Source: Mycobacterium heidelbergense (GTDB taxonomy: Bacteria > Actinomycetota > Actinomycetes > Mycobacteriales > Mycobacteriaceae). Taken from it: 64,000 bases of DNA. The stretch is taken from positions 4,898,001-4,962,000 of the forward strand of contig NZ_AP022615.1 of NCBI RefSeq assembly GCF_010730745.1, in the 5' to 3' direction. Positions 52,485 to 62,880 of this stretch are shown one piece after another (the stretch's first letter is position 1; the number at the start of each line of letters is the position of its first letter). The notes below the pieces were generated by a model. That model ran no database searches. It was given only the letters and a program-made list of their open reading frames with translations, and was not told the origin of the DNA. The position numbers were made by a program, and so were the translations under genes.

Positions 52485-52502
52485 ATTGACTGATATGTCA
52501 AT
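52485..52502 (-). promoter_or_regulatory. Palindromic operator over the nitronate monooxygenase promoter
   Basis: ATTGACTGATATGTCAAT has perfect 6-bp arms (ATTGAC/GTCAAT). Read on the minus strand, its TTGACA matches a -35 element, with TAGCGT as -10 eighteen bp further on, and the ATG starts 6 nt after that. An operator covering the -35 fits control by the TetR encoded at the end of the same operon. Confidence 0.6.
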
Positions 52503-52514
52503 CGGTTGTGCGAG

Positions 52515-53090
52515 CTAGGGCGAGCGGCCGTCCGGCGGCCAGCCGGCCACCCCCTCTTCCAACGGCACATCGAGGCTGCGCACCACCGACGCGACCATCC
52601 GCCACGCGCCGATGGCGGTGACGAGCTCGATGAGAACCGTTGTGTCGCCTTGTAATTCGCGCGCGCAGGCGGCCCAGCTCGCGGCGCTTACCGCGCCGTC
52701 ACGCACCACGTCGTCGGTGGCCGCCAGCACCGCCCGCTCGGTGGGCCCGAACCCGTCATATCCCTGCCAATCGCGCACGGCCAGCAGATCCTCGGCGCTC
52801 ACACCCAGCCGTGACGCGACCCGCCAGTGCTGCGTCCACTCGTAGTCGCACGCTGTGAGCCAGCCGATCCGCATGATCACCAACTCGCGCAAGCGCGGGT
52901 CGAGTGAACCGTGCCACAGCATGGTGGCCAGCAGGTCGTTGACGGCGCGCGCCAGCGCCGGATGGTTCAGCAGCACTTGGAAGATGCTGAGCTCGGCCAT
53001 GTAGTCGGGCACCGCGGCCTCGTCGGCGGCGGCCTTGGCCTCGTCGAGCGGCAGCCGGGGGACCCGGGCTTGCCCAAGAGGTGGGGTCAT
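52515..53090 (-). CDS. Carboxymuconolactone decarboxylase / AhpD-like protein (Rv1531-like)
   Basis: A 191-residue AhpD-fold protein. The family region is PRLRELVIMRIGWLTACDYEWTQHWRVASRLGV; the redox CxxC of true AhpD is only CDYE, so it should not work as a peroxidase-type thiol enzyme. ATG at 53090 (MTPPLGQARVPRLPLDEA); the upstream extension is dissimilar. It lies 49 bp upstream of the nitronate monooxygenase on the same strand and may share regulation. Function unknown. Confidence 0.86.
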   Translation of the reverse strand: MTPPLGQARVPRLPLDEAKAAADEAAVPDYMAELSIFQVLLNHPALARAVNDLLATMLWHGSLDPRLRELVIMRIGWLTACDYEWTQHWRVASRLGVSAEDLLAVRDWQGYDGFGPTERAVLAATDDVVRDGAVSAASWAACARELQGDTTVLIELVTAIGAWRMVASVVRSLDVPLEEGVAGWPPDGRSP

Positions 53091-53800
53091 GGCGTGAGCA
53101 CTCCGTGTACTGGCGAGACACCTCGCGTTCACCAGCCATGGTAGCCAGCAATTCCCAAAGGCCCGGAACGCCGGCCCGTCCCGCACGCCGCCATCGCCCC
53201 GACTTCCATTTCATTGTGATTTAGCTTGCAATCTTTGTGATTTCAGCGATTTTCCAGCGCGCTTTTGCAATAACCCCTAGCATGACCTGATTGCGCATCA
53301 CCGATGGAACGCATCGGCGCGCCCAATTGGCCTTTGCCCGCACCCTTCCGGGGTAGGGCCAGTTGGTGATGTGCCACTTGCCTGATGGTGGACAACGTCG
53401 GTGGTCAACTCGAGATTGGAGGCCCCATGATGACGGACAACGTGGGGCGAATAGCGCTCTAGCAGCGACTCCAGCACCACCGCCACACGGCTGTACCGTC
53501 CCGAAAGTATGTGATCGGCCCGTGATCCGGGCGCTGGGCGAGACCTGGACTCCGGTTCGCGCCTTGTTAAATCTCTGTACGTTTACACGATTTTTCCACG
53601 CGTGCCGGGCGGAACCGCTACGCTGCTGATCGCGCCAGGTTCTTAGGGCGAGCTTCGATCGCGGGGGTCGGTGGGGTGTTCGTGCGTTGTGGGGGAGTTG
53701 TCAGCTCGCACAAAAATATTCGGTGAGATTTCCCGAAGCTCTGATAAGAGCGTGCTGCAGTGATAGGAACTTGTGGATAGGCAGGGAGAGGTGAAGGACC
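53091..53800 (+). other. 710-bp upstream region of pks5
   Basis: No gene recognised. It is AT-richer than its surroundings, with two TTGCAAT direct repeats near 53,230-53,275 and an AT-rich stretch ACAAAAATATTCGG about 90 bp before pks5. The length suggests a regulated promoter region for the pks5 cluster and for the divergent AhpD-like gene. Confidence 0.5.
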
Positions 53801-56800
53801 GTGGATAAGGCAGGCGTCACTCCGGTCGCCGTCATTGGGATGGCATGCCGGCTGCCCGGGGGAATCGACTCCCCTGACCTCTTTTGGGAAGCGTTGCTCC
53901 GCGGCGACGACCTTGTCAAGGAGATTCCCGCCGACCGCTGGGACGTCGACTACTACTACGACCCCGAACCGGGTGTGCCCGGCCGGTCGGTGTGCAAGTG
54001 GGGCTCCTTCCTCGACAACGTCGGCGACTTCGACCCCGAGTTCTTCGGCATCACCGAAAAAGAAGCGACGGCGATGGACCCGCAGCACCGGTTGCTGATG
54101 GAAACCGCTTGGGAAGCCATGGAACACGCCGGTCTCACCAAGGAGACCATCGCCGAGGAAACGGGCGTTTTCATCGGATTGAACTACGGCGACTACCAAT
54201 TCGTGCACGCCGCCACCGATGCCTTCGACGGACCGTACGGAAACCCCGGGACCATCTCCTGCATGGCGTCCGGTCGGGTCTCCTACGCGCTCGGGCTGCA
54301 CGGTCCCGCGGTCACCGTAGACACCGCCTGCTCGTCCGGCCTGTTCGCGATCCACCAGGCCTGCCGCAGCCTCAGCCAGGGTGAGAGCAAGCTCGCGTTC
54401 GCCGGCGGCGTCAACGTGATGATGGAACCGCGCAGGTCCGCCTCGGCCTCGGCGGGGGGGATGCTGTCGGGCACCGGGCACTGCCATGCGTTCGACGTCA
54501 AAGCGGACGGCTTCGTATCCGGCGAGGGCTGCGTGGTGCTGTTGCTCAAGCGCCTGACCGATGCCCAGCGGGACGGCGACCGGATCCTGGCCGTCGTGCG
54601 CGGCACGGCCGCCAACCAGGACGGCCACACCATGAACATCGCGATGCCGTCGGGCGAGGCGCAGGCCGCGGTCTACCGCGCCGCGCTCGTCGCGGCGGGC
54701 GTGGATGCCGGCACCGTCGGCATGGTCGAGGCGCACGGCACGGGCACCCCGGTCGGTGACCCGATCGAATACGCCAGTCTCGCCGAGGTATACGGCATCG
54801 ACAACCCGTGCGTGCTCGGCGCCTCGAAGACCAACTTTGGACACACCCAGGCGGCCGCCGGTGCGCTGGGGTTGATGAAAGCCGTCCTCTCCGTCCAGCA
54901 CGGCGTGGTCCCCAAGAACCTGCACTTCGAAACCCTGCCCGACGAGATGGCCCGGATTGACACCGGATTGTTTGTGCCGCAGGAGATTACGCCCTGGCCG
55001 CTGAGCGGCGGGCAACCGCGGCGCGCGGCGGTGTCGGCGTACGGAATATCCGGGACGAACGTCCACGCCATCGTCGAGCAGGCCCCCAAGCCCCTCTCCC
55101 CCAACGGCGCGGCCACCAGGCCGGACCGCGACGGCACGCTGCTGTTCCCGCTGTCGTCCTCGTCTGCAGACGGCCTGCGGGACACCGCCGGACGGCTGGC
55201 CGACTGGGTCGAGGCACGTTCCTCGGAACTGGCGACGCCGGATCTGGCCTACACGCTCGCCCGCCGGCGCGGGCACCGTTCCGTGCGGACCGCCGTGTTG
55301 GCCGCCAGCAACGCCGAACTCGTGGAGGCACTGCGCGAGGTCGCCGACGGCGACGCCATCTACCAGGAAGTGGTGGGCCAGGAGGAACGCGCTCCGGTCT
55401 GGGTGTTCTCCGGACAGGGTTCGCAGTGGGCCGAGATGGGCGCGGACCTGCTGGCGAACGAGCCCGCGTTCGCGGCGACCATCGCCGAGATCGAGCCGCT
55501 GATCGCCGCCGAATCCGGCTTCTCGGTGACCGAGGCGCTGACCGCGCCCGAGAAGGTGGCCGGCATCGACCGGGTGCAGCCGACGCTGTTCGCCATGCAG
55601 GTCGCGCTGGCGGCCACGATGAAGTCCTACGGGGTCCGCCCCGGCGCGGTCATCGGCCATTCGATGGGCGAGTCCGCGGCGGCCGTCGTCGCCGGGGCGC
55701 TGTCCCTCGAGGACGGGGCGCGGGTCATCTGCCGCCGCTCGCGGCTGATGACCAAGATCGCCGGCGCCGGCGCGATGGCATCGGTGGAACTGCCTGCCCA
55801 GCAAGTGCTTTCGGAGCTGATGGCGCGCGGCGTCAACGACGCCGTGGTCGCGGTGGTGGCCTCCCCGCAATCCACCGTGATCGGCGGAGCCACCGAGACG
55901 GTCCGCGAATTGGTGGCGGCGTGGGAGCAGCGCGAGGTGCTGGCCCGCGAGGTGGCCGTCGACGTGGCATCGCACTCGCCGCAGGTCGATCCGATCCTCG
56001 ACGAGCTGTACGACGTGCTGGCGGAGATCGAGCCGCTGACCCCGGAGGTGCCGTACTACTCGGCCACCTCGTTCGACCCGCGCGAGGAGCCGTACTGCGA
56101 CGCCAACTACTGGGTCGACAACCTGCGCCACACGGTGCGGTTCTCGGCGGCCGTGCAGGCGGCGCTGGAAGACGGCTACCGCGTCTTCGCGGAGCTGTCA
56201 CCGCACCCGCTGCTGACCCACGCCGTCGACCAGACCGCCCGAAGCCTCGACATGACGGTGGCGGCCCTCGCCGCCATGCGCCGCGAGCAACCGCTGCCGC
56301 ACGGGCTGCGCGACCTGTTGAGGGACCTGTACGCCACGGGCGCCACGGTCGACTTCTCCGTGCTGTTCCCGGGCGGCCACCTGCTCGACGCCCCGCTGCC
56401 CGCCTGGACCCACCGGACATTGCTGCTGAGCCGCGACGGTCACAGCTCCCGCGCGCTGCGCTCCAGCGTCGCGGTGCACCCGCTGATGGGTCAGCACGTG
56501 CGCCTGCCCGAGGAGCCCGAGCGCCACGTGTGGCAGGCCGAGATCGGCACCGCGACGCTGCCCTGGCTGGCCGACCACCAGGTGCACGGCACGGCCACCC
56601 TGCCGGGCGCAGCCTACTGCGAGATGGCGCTGGCCGCGGCCCGCACCGTCTTCGGCGAGGCATCCGGCGTGCGCGACGTCCGCTTCGAGCAGATGCTGAT
56701 GCTCGATGACGAAACCCAAATCAGCCTCACCGCAACCGCGGAGACGCCCGGTTCCCTCGCATTCGCGGTGGAAACCAACGAGGACGGCGTGCAGGCGCGC

Positions 56801-59800
56801 CGCGCGGCCGCGGTGTTGCATGCCGTGACCGACGAGGAGCACCCGACCGCGCAGGACATCGAGGGCCTGCTGGCCGCGCACCCGAGCCGTCTGGAGGGCG
56901 CCGACCTTCGCGACGCCCTGGACCTGTGCGGCATTCAGTACGGTCCCGCGTTCACCGGCCTGGCCGCCGCGCACACCGCCGAAGGGACCGGCACCACGGT
57001 GCTGGCCGAGATCGGGCTGCCCAGCGTGATCCGCACGCAACAAACCAGCTACGGCGTGCATCCTGCGCTGCTCGACGCCTGCTTCCAGTCCGTTGCCGCT
57101 CATCCCAGTGTGGCCAACGCCAGCCTCGGCGGCCTGCTGCTGCCGCTGGGCGTCCGCGAGCTGCTCGTCCACGGCCCCGTCCACACGGCCCGCTACTGCT
57201 ACTCGCGGGTGACCGCGGCGACCGGTGGCGCCGTCGACGCCGACCTCGACGTCCTGGACAAGCACGGCACCGTCCTGCTGACCGTCCGCGGCCTGCAGAT
57301 GGGCACCGGCATCTCGCCGAGCGGCGAGCGGGCCCGCGTGATGGCCGAGCGGCTGCTGACCGTCGAATGGCAGCAACGGCAGCTGCCCGACGTGGCCGCC
57401 GCCGAGGCCGGGGCGTGGCTACTGGTCAGCACCTCCGACGCCGCCGATCTGGTGGCGGCCGCGTTCACCGACGCGATGAAGCTGCACGAGGCGGAATGCA
57501 CCACGCTGTCCTGGCCCGCGCGGGCCGACCATTCGGCCGTCGCCGGGCGACTGCGCGGCGAGATCGAAAAGGGCGGGTACGCCGGCGTGGTGGTGCTCAC
57601 CGAGCCGAAGAACGGCAACCCGGACGACGAAAGTGCCGTTCGCGGCGGCGATTACGTCCACCACCTGGTCCGCATCGCGCGCGAACTGCCGGAGATCGAG
57701 GGCAAGTCGCCCCGGCTTTACCTGGTGACGCGGAACGCCCAGAAGGTGTTGTCGGAGGACGTTCCGAACCTCGATCAGGGCGGGCTGCGTGGGTTGCTGC
57801 GGGTGATCGGCTCGGAGCATCCGCACCTGCACACCACTCACATCGACGTGGACGAGCAGACCGGCGCCGAGCAGGTGGTGCGCCAGCTGGTGTCGGCGGG
57901 TCCGGGAGAAGACGAGACGGCGTGGCGCAACGACGAGTGGTACACGGCGCGCTTGTGCCCGTCACCGCTGCGTCCCGAGGAGCGGCACAACACCGTCGCG
58001 GTCCACGACAGCGATGGCATGCGCATGCAGATCCGCACGCCGGGTGACCTGCAGACGATGGAGTTCGCCGCGTTCGACCGCGTCCCGCCCGGTCCGGGGC
58101 AGATCGAGGTGGCGGTCACCGCGTCGAGCATCAACTTCGCCGACGTGCTCAACGCGTTCGGCCGCTACCAGAGCCTGGACAACATCCTGCCGCAGCTGGG
58201 CACCGATTTCGCCGGCGTGGTCACGGCCGTCGGCCCCGACGTCACCAACCACAAGGTCGGCGATCGCGTCGGCGGGATGTCCCCCAACGGGTGCTGGGCC
58301 ACGTTCGTCACCTGCGATGCGCGCCTGGCCACCACGCTGCCCGACGGGCTGACCGAGGCCCAGGCCGCGGCGGTGACCACCGCGCACGCCACCGCCTGGT
58401 ACGGACTCAACGACCTGGCCCGCATCGGGGCCGGCGACAAGGTGCTGATCCACTCCGGCACCGGCGGTGTCGGGCAGGCCGCGATCGCGATCGCCCGCGC
58501 CGCGGGGGCGGAGATCTTCGCCACCGCGGGGAGCGAGCAGCGCCGACAGTTGTTGCGCGACATGGGCGTTGAGCACGTCTACGACTCGCGCAGCGTGGCG
58601 TTCGCGGACCAGATCCGCGCCGACACCGACGGCTACGGCGTCGACGTCGTGCTGAACTCGGTGACCGGGGCCGCCCAGTTGGCCGGGCTCAAGCTGCTGG
58701 CGCTCGGTGGGCGGTTTGTCGAGATCGGCAAGCGCGACATCTACGGCGACACCAAGCTGGGCCTGTTCCCGTTCCGGCGCAACCTCGCCTTCTGGGGCGT
58801 GGACTTGGGCTTGATGTCGGTCAGCCACCCCCAGCAGGTCAGCGAAATCCTGGCCACGGTGTACCGGTTGACCGCCGACGGCGCGCTGCCGATGCCGGAG
58901 AGCACCCACTACCCACTGGCCGAGGCGGCCACGGCGATTCGGGTGATGAGCGCGGCCGAGCACACCGGCAAGCTCATCCTCGACATCCCCCAGGCCGGTC
59001 GCAGCAGCGTGGTGTTGCCCCCCGAGCAGGCGCCGGTGTTCCGCCGCGACGGCTCCTACGTCATCACCGGCGGCCTCGGCGGCCTCGGGCTGTTCCTGGC
59101 CGAGAAGATGGCCGCCGCCGGCGCGGGCCGCATCGTGTTGACCTCGCGCTCGGAGCCGACGCTCAAGGCCCTCGAGACCATCGAACTGGTCCGCTCGATC
59201 GGCTCGGACGTGGTGGTCGAATGCGGTGACATCGCCACGGCCGAGGCCGCGGAACGGTTGGTGGCCACCGCGACCGCGACCGGGTTGCCGCTGCGCGGTG
59301 TGCTGCACGCCGCCGCGGTGGTCGAGGACGCCACCGTGACCAACATCACCGACGAGCTCATCGACCGCGACTGGGCCCCCAAGGTGTATGGCGCGTGGAA
59401 CCTGCACCAGGCCACCGCGGATCAACCGCTGGACTGGTTCTGCTTGTTCTCCTCGGCGGCCGCCCTGCTGGGCTCGCCCGGCCAGGGCGCCTACGCCGCG
59501 GCCAACAGCTGGCTGGACGCCTTCGCCCACTGGCGACGCGCCCAGGGCCTACCCGCCACCGCCATCGCGTGGGGCGCCTGGGGCGAGATCGGCCGCGGCG
59601 CCGGGTTTGCCGAAGGCAGCGGCGCGGCGATCACCCCCGACGAGGGCGCCTACGCGTTCGAGGCGCTGCTGCGCCACGACCGCGCGTACACGGGCTACAG
59701 CCCGCTCATCGGGACACCGTGGATCGCGTCCTTCGCGGAACGCAGCAAGTTCCTCGAGATGTTCAAGTCCGCCGGTGAAAAGCGTTCGGGTTCAAGCAAA

Positions 59801-60076
59801 CTGCGCGCCGAGTTGGCCGAGCTGCCGCTCGACGAGTGGCCGACCCGGCTCCGGCGCCTGCTCTCCGAGCAGATCGGTCTGATCCTGCGTCGCAACATCG
59901 ATCCGGACCATCCGCTTTCCGAGTACGGCCTCGACTCGCTCGGCAACCTGGAATTGCGCACTCACATCGAGGCGCAGACGGGGGTACGCATCACCTCTGC
60001 GGACATCACCACCGTGCGGGGTTTGGCGGATCACCTCTTCGACAAGCTGGCGCCCAAAGAGGAGGCTCCGGCGTAA
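53801..60076 (+). CDS. pks5: Mas-like iterative polyketide synthase Pks5
   Basis: A 2091-residue type I PKS with the order KS-AT-DH-ER-KR-ACP, as in mycocerosic acid synthase and H37Rv Pks5 (about 2108). KS Cys177 (DTACSSG) with HGTGTPVGDP and NFGHTQAAAG; AT Ser621 (GHSMGES) with the ASH signature (DVASHSPQVD), expected for methylmalonyl-CoA; DH His926 (HQVHGTATLPG); ER NADPH loop near 1550 (HSGTGGVGQAA); KR near 1752 (VITGGLGGLG); ACP Ser2046 (YGLDSLGN). It should build methyl-branched fatty acids for surface lipids. GTG start with GGGAGAGG 9 nt upstream. papA, a glycosyltransferase and mmpL follow. Confidence 0.95.
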   Translation: MDKAGVTPVAVIGMACRLPGGIDSPDLFWEALLRGDDLVKEIPADRWDVDYYYDPEPGVPGRSVCKWGSFLDNVGDFDPEFFGITEKEATAMDPQHRLLMETAWEAMEHAGLTKETIAEETGVFIGLNYGDYQFVHAATDAFDGPYGNPGTISCMASGRVSYALGLHGPAVTVDTACSSGLFAIHQACRSLSQGESKLAFAGGVNVMMEPRRSASASAGGMLSGTGHCHAFDVKADGFVSGEGCVVLLLKRLTDAQRDGDRILAVVRGTAANQDGHTMNIAMPSGEAQAAVYRAALVAAGVDAGTVGMVEAHGTGTPVGDPIEYASLAEVYGIDNPCVLGASKTNFGHTQAAAGALGLMKAVLSVQHGVVPKNLHFETLPDEMARIDTGLFVPQEITPWPLSGGQPRRAAVSAYGISGTNVHAIVEQAPKPLSPNGAATRPDRDGTLLFPLSSSSADGLRDTAGRLADWVEARSSELATPDLAYTLARRRGHRSVRTAVLAASNAELVEALREVADGDAIYQEVVGQEERAPVWVFSGQGSQWAEMGADLLANEPAFAATIAEIEPLIAAESGFSVTEALTAPEKVAGIDRVQPTLFAMQVALAATMKSYGVRPGAVIGHSMGESAAAVVAGALSLEDGARVICRRSRLMTKIAGAGAMASVELPAQQVLSELMARGVNDAVVAVVASPQSTVIGGATETVRELVAAWEQREVLAREVAVDVASHSPQVDPILDELYDVLAEIEPLTPEVPYYSATSFDPREEPYCDANYWVDNLRHTVRFSAAVQAALEDGYRVFAELSPHPLLTHAVDQTARSLDMTVAALAAMRREQPLPHGLRDLLRDLYATGATVDFSVLFPGGHLLDAPLPAWTHRTLLLSRDGHSSRALRSSVAVHPLMGQHVRLPEEPERHVWQAEIGTATLPWLADHQVHGTATLPGAAYCEMALAAARTVFGEASGVRDVRFEQMLMLDDETQISLTATAETPGSLAFAVETNEDGVQARRAAAVLHAVTDEEHPTAQDIEGLLAAHPSRLEGADLRDALDLCGIQYGPAFTGLAAAHTAEGTGTTVLAEIGLPSVIRTQQTSYGVHPALLDACFQSVAAHPSVANASLGGLLLPLGVRELLVHGPVHTARYCYSRVTAATGGAVDADLDVLDKHGTVLLTVRGLQMGTGISPSGERARVMAERLLTVEWQQRQLPDVAAAEAGAWLLVSTSDAADLVAAAFTDAMKLHEAECTTLSWPARADHSAVAGRLRGEIEKGGYAGVVVLTEPKNGNPDDESAVRGGDYVHHLVRIARELPEIEGKSPRLYLVTRNAQKVLSEDVPNLDQGGLRGLLRVIGSEHPHLHTTHIDVDEQTGAEQVVRQLVSAGPGEDETAWRNDEWYTARLCPSPLRPEERHNTVAVHDSDGMRMQIRTPGDLQTMEFAAFDRVPPGPGQIEVAVTASSINFADVLNAFGRYQSLDNILPQLGTDFAGVVTAVGPDVTNHKVGDRVGGMSPNGCWATFVTCDARLATTLPDGLTEAQAAAVTTAHATAWYGLNDLARIGAGDKVLIHSGTGGVGQAAIAIARAAGAEIFATAGSEQRRQLLRDMGVEHVYDSRSVAFADQIRADTDGYGVDVVLNSVTGAAQLAGLKLLALGGRFVEIGKRDIYGDTKLGLFPFRRNLAFWGVDLGLMSVSHPQQVSEILATVYRLTADGALPMPESTHYPLAEAATAIRVMSAAEHTGKLILDIPQAGRSSVVLPPEQAPVFRRDGSYVITGGLGGLGLFLAEKMAAAGAGRIVLTSRSEPTLKALETIELVRSIGSDVVVECGDIATAEAAERLVATATATGLPLRGVLHAAAVVEDATVTNITDELIDRDWAPKVYGAWNLHQATADQPLDWFCLFSSAAALLGSPGQGAYAAANSWLDAFAHWRRAQGLPATAIAWGAWGEIGRGAGFAEGSGAAITPDEGAYAFEALLRHDRAYTGYSPLIGTPWIASFAERSKFLEMFKSAGEKRSGSSKLRAELAELPLDEWPTRLRRLLSEQIGLILRRNIDPDHPLSEYGLDSLGNLELRTHIEAQTGVRITSADITTVRGLADHLFDKLAPKEEAPA

Positions 60077-60137
60077 CGAAAATGGTGACCAGAGCGAAAT
60101 GACCTGTATTGCAGGGGTTGGAAAAGAGGAGGGAAAC

Positions 60138-61583
60138 GTGTTCATAGGTGGAGGCTCTGAGCACGACAGCCTGCGCGTCGGCAACGCCTACGACTGGGAT
60201 CCGGGTCCGGGGTCGGTCGTGACGTGGCAGCCGACGCCCGGGTGCGCGGCGAAGGCTCGCCAGGCGCCCGTAAGCCCGGTGCCGCCCAGCTCCATGCAGA
60301 TGGGCCACCTTCGGGGGTTTGTCGAGTTTCGCCAGCGGGGGCTGGACTATTCACGGGCGGTCATGGGTTCCTGGGATGTGCCCGGCCGGTGCGACATCCG
60401 CGCCATGACCTACGTCATCAACGCGCACCTTCGCCGGCACGCGACCTACCACAGCTGGTTCGAGTACAAGGACGACAAGAACATCGTCCGGCACACCCTC
60501 AAGAACCCCCGCGACATTCAGTTCGTCGCGAAGGAGTACGGCGTGCTGACGCAGCAGGAGTGGCAGGACCACGTGTTGGCCACGCCCGATCCGCTGCAGT
60601 GGGATTGCTTCAGGTTCGGCATCATCCAGTACGACGACCGCTTCGCGTTGTATGCGGTCGTCGACCACCTGCACTGCGACCCGATGTTGATCGCGGGCCT
60701 GTATGTGGAGATCCTGATGAACTACAACGCCCTGCTGGAGGGCAAGGCGCCCGTGTCGCTGCCGCCGGCGGCCAGCTACGACGATTTCTGCATGCGCGAA
60801 AGCCAATGCGTGTCGGGGATGACCCTGGCGTCCCCAGAGGTGCGCAAGTGGATCGAATTCGCCGAAGCCAACGGCGGAACCCTGCCGGACTTCCCACTGC
60901 CACTTGGTGATCAATCGATCCCCTGCGGCGGGGACGTCCACGTGGAACGGCTGTTGGGGCCGGAGCAGACCGCTCAGTTCGAGGCCCTGTGCCAGCAGTC
61001 GGGTGCCCGGTTCAGCGGTGGGTTGTTCGCGTGCGCGGCTCTGGCCCAGTACGAATTGACCGGCGCGGAAACGTATTACGGGCTCACCCCCACCGACAAG
61101 CGCAAGAGCCCGGCGGACTTCATGACGGTGGGCTGGTTCACCGGTGTGGTGCCGTTCACCGTCCCCGTCGACCCGAGCTCGTTCGCCGAAACCGCCCGCG
61201 CCGCTCAGGCGTCGTTCGACGAGAACATGGACCTCGCGAACGTGCCGTTCGACCGCGTGCTGGAGCTGGCGCCCTGGCTCAAGAGGCACGGACCGCAGTT
61301 CACCATGATGAGCTACATGGACGCGGGCCTTCCTCCCCTGTCGGCGATCGTGGCGACCGCGCTCGACGGCGTCAACGCGACCGCGTTCACCGACGGCAGG
61401 AGCCCGGCGTACATGTATTCGACGGTGTTCCGGCTGTTCGACGAGGTCTCGATCATGGTGTCCTACCCGAACAACCCGATCGCCCGGGAGTCCGTGACCC
61501 GCTACACCGAAGCGATGAAGTCGGTGTTCGATCGGGTGGTCGCAGGCACCTTCGCGAGCGTGCCCGTCCGCGTAGCCAGGTAA
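60138..61583 (+). CDS. Polyketide-associated acyltransferase (PapA family)
   Basis: A 481-residue condensation-like acyltransferase of the PapA family, which moves (methyl-branched) acyl chains from a PKS onto a sugar or diol. The active-site HxxxD is in AVVDHLHCDPM, and the family structural motif is seen as SYDDFC, GLTPTDKR and NNPIARESV. It resembles PapA3/PapA4; the gene in the same position in H37Rv is papA4. GTG at 60138 with AGGAGGG just upstream; an ATG 13 codons earlier is less likely. It lies 61 bp after pks5, its probable acyl donor. Confidence 0.92.
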   Translation: MFIGGGSEHDSLRVGNAYDWDPGPGSVVTWQPTPGCAAKARQAPVSPVPPSSMQMGHLRGFVEFRQRGLDYSRAVMGSWDVPGRCDIRAMTYVINAHLRRHATYHSWFEYKDDKNIVRHTLKNPRDIQFVAKEYGVLTQQEWQDHVLATPDPLQWDCFRFGIIQYDDRFALYAVVDHLHCDPMLIAGLYVEILMNYNALLEGKAPVSLPPAASYDDFCMRESQCVSGMTLASPEVRKWIEFAEANGGTLPDFPLPLGDQSIPCGGDVHVERLLGPEQTAQFEALCQQSGARFSGGLFACAALAQYELTGAETYYGLTPTDKRKSPADFMTVGWFTGVVPFTVPVDPSSFAETARAAQASFDENMDLANVPFDRVLELAPWLKRHGPQFTMMSYMDAGLPPLSAIVATALDGVNATAFTDGRSPAYMYSTVFRLFDEVSIMVSYPNNPIARESVTRYTEAMKSVFDRVVAGTFASVPVRVAR

Positions 61584-61629
61584 GCACCGGAGCGCTTTCC
61601 CGCGCGGACAGCGTCTGAAAGTTGCGCCG

Positions 61630-62880
61630 ATGAAGTTCGTCTTGGCAGCGCATGGGACTCGCGGCGACGTCGAGCCGTGCGCCACGGTTGGTGTGGAGCT
61701 TCGGCGCCGGGGACACGAAGTCCGAATGGCGGTGCCGCCCAACCTGGTTGACTTCGTCGAGTCGGCCGGGGTGTCCGCCGTCGCCTACGGGCCGGATACC
61801 CGAGAGCAGATCGTCGCGGTCGCGGACTTCACGCACAACGCCTTCAAAGTCCAGAACCCGATCAACTTCGTGCGCGCCGGCAGGGAGCTTTTCGTGGAGG
61901 GCTGGGCGGAGATGAGCCGGACGCTCACCGCGCTAGCCGACGGGGCCGACCTGCTGTTGACGGGCCAGACCTACCACGGGGTCGTGGCGAATGTCGCGGA
62001 GTACCACGACATTCCGGTGGCCGGGCTGCATCACTTCCCGGTGCGGGTCAACGGCCAGATCGGCCTTCCGTTCCTGCCGTCGCCGGCACCGGTGGTCCGC
62101 ACAACGTTGAAGGCGGGCTGGCGCCTGTATTCACAGATCACCAAGTCCGAAGAGGACGCGCAACGCCGCGAACTGGGTCTGCCCCGGGCCACGGTCCCCG
62201 CGGCGCAACGGATGGCCGACGGCGGCATACTCGAGATCCAGGCCTACGACCAAGCGGTGTTTCCGGGGCTGGCGACCGAATGGAATGGCCGGCGCCCGTT
62301 CGTCGGCGCGCTGTCGTTGGAGTTGGCCGCGCACGGCGACGATGATGTCGCCTCCTGGATCGCCGCGGGAAAACCCCCGATTTACTTCGGTTTTGGCAGC
62401 ACGCCGGTCAAGTCCCCCGCCGAGACGGTGGCCATGATCGCCGACGCCTGCGCGGAGCTGGGCGAACGGGCGTTGATCTATTCCGGCGCCGACGGCTCGG
62501 GGCCCGTTCCGCATGCCGACCACGTGCGGCTGGTCGGCCAGGTCAACTACGCGACGATCCTGCCCACTTGCCAGGCGGCCGTCCACCATGGTGGCGCGGG
62601 CACCACCGCCGCGGGCCTGCGAGCGGGGCTCCCGACGTTGATCCTGTGGGACGTGGCCGATCAGTTCATCTGGGCGACCCAGGTCAAGCGGCTGAAGGTC
62701 GGTTCGGCCAAGCGTCTTTCGACCATAACCCGGAGATCGTTGGTCGCGAAGCTCCGCGAGATCCTCGCCCCCGAGTGCGTGGCCCGGGCGCGCGACATTG
62801 CCCCGCGGATGACCAAACCCGCCGTCGGAGTCGCCACCGCCGCCGACCTCTTGGAGCGGGCCGTCCGAGTGGGCGTGTGA
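61630..62880 (+). CDS. UDP-glycosyltransferase (Rv1524/Rv1526c-like, GT1)
   Basis: A 416-residue GT-B glycosyltransferase. The N-terminus KFVLAAHGTRGDVEPCATVGVELRRRGHEV is typical of mycobacterial GT1 enzymes of glycopeptidolipid and lipooligosaccharide clusters. The C-terminal nucleotide-sugar domain has YFGFGSTPVKSP and the donor-binding VHHGGAGTTAAGLRAGLPTL. It probably adds a sugar to the lipid product of this cluster; donor and acceptor are unknown. ATG start, 46 bp after papA. Confidence 0.93.
   Translation: MKFVLAAHGTRGDVEPCATVGVELRRRGHEVRMAVPPNLVDFVESAGVSAVAYGPDTREQIVAVADFTHNAFKVQNPINFVRAGRELFVEGWAEMSRTLTALADGADLLLTGQTYHGVVANVAEYHDIPVAGLHHFPVRVNGQIGLPFLPSPAPVVRTTLKAGWRLYSQITKSEEDAQRRELGLPRATVPAAQRMADGGILEIQAYDQAVFPGLATEWNGRRPFVGALSLELAAHGDDDVASWIAAGKPPIYFGFGSTPVKSPAETVAMIADACAELGERALIYSGADGSGPVPHADHVRLVGQVNYATILPTCQAAVHHGGAGTTAAGLRAGLPTLILWDVADQFIWATQVKRLKVGSAKRLSTITRRSLVAKLREILAPECVARARDIAPRMTKPAVGVATAADLLERAVRVGV

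Noticed and set aside
53618..56131. An 837-codon frame antisense to the start of pks5
   Set aside because: The sense strand carries complete KS and AT motifs; the antisense product has none.
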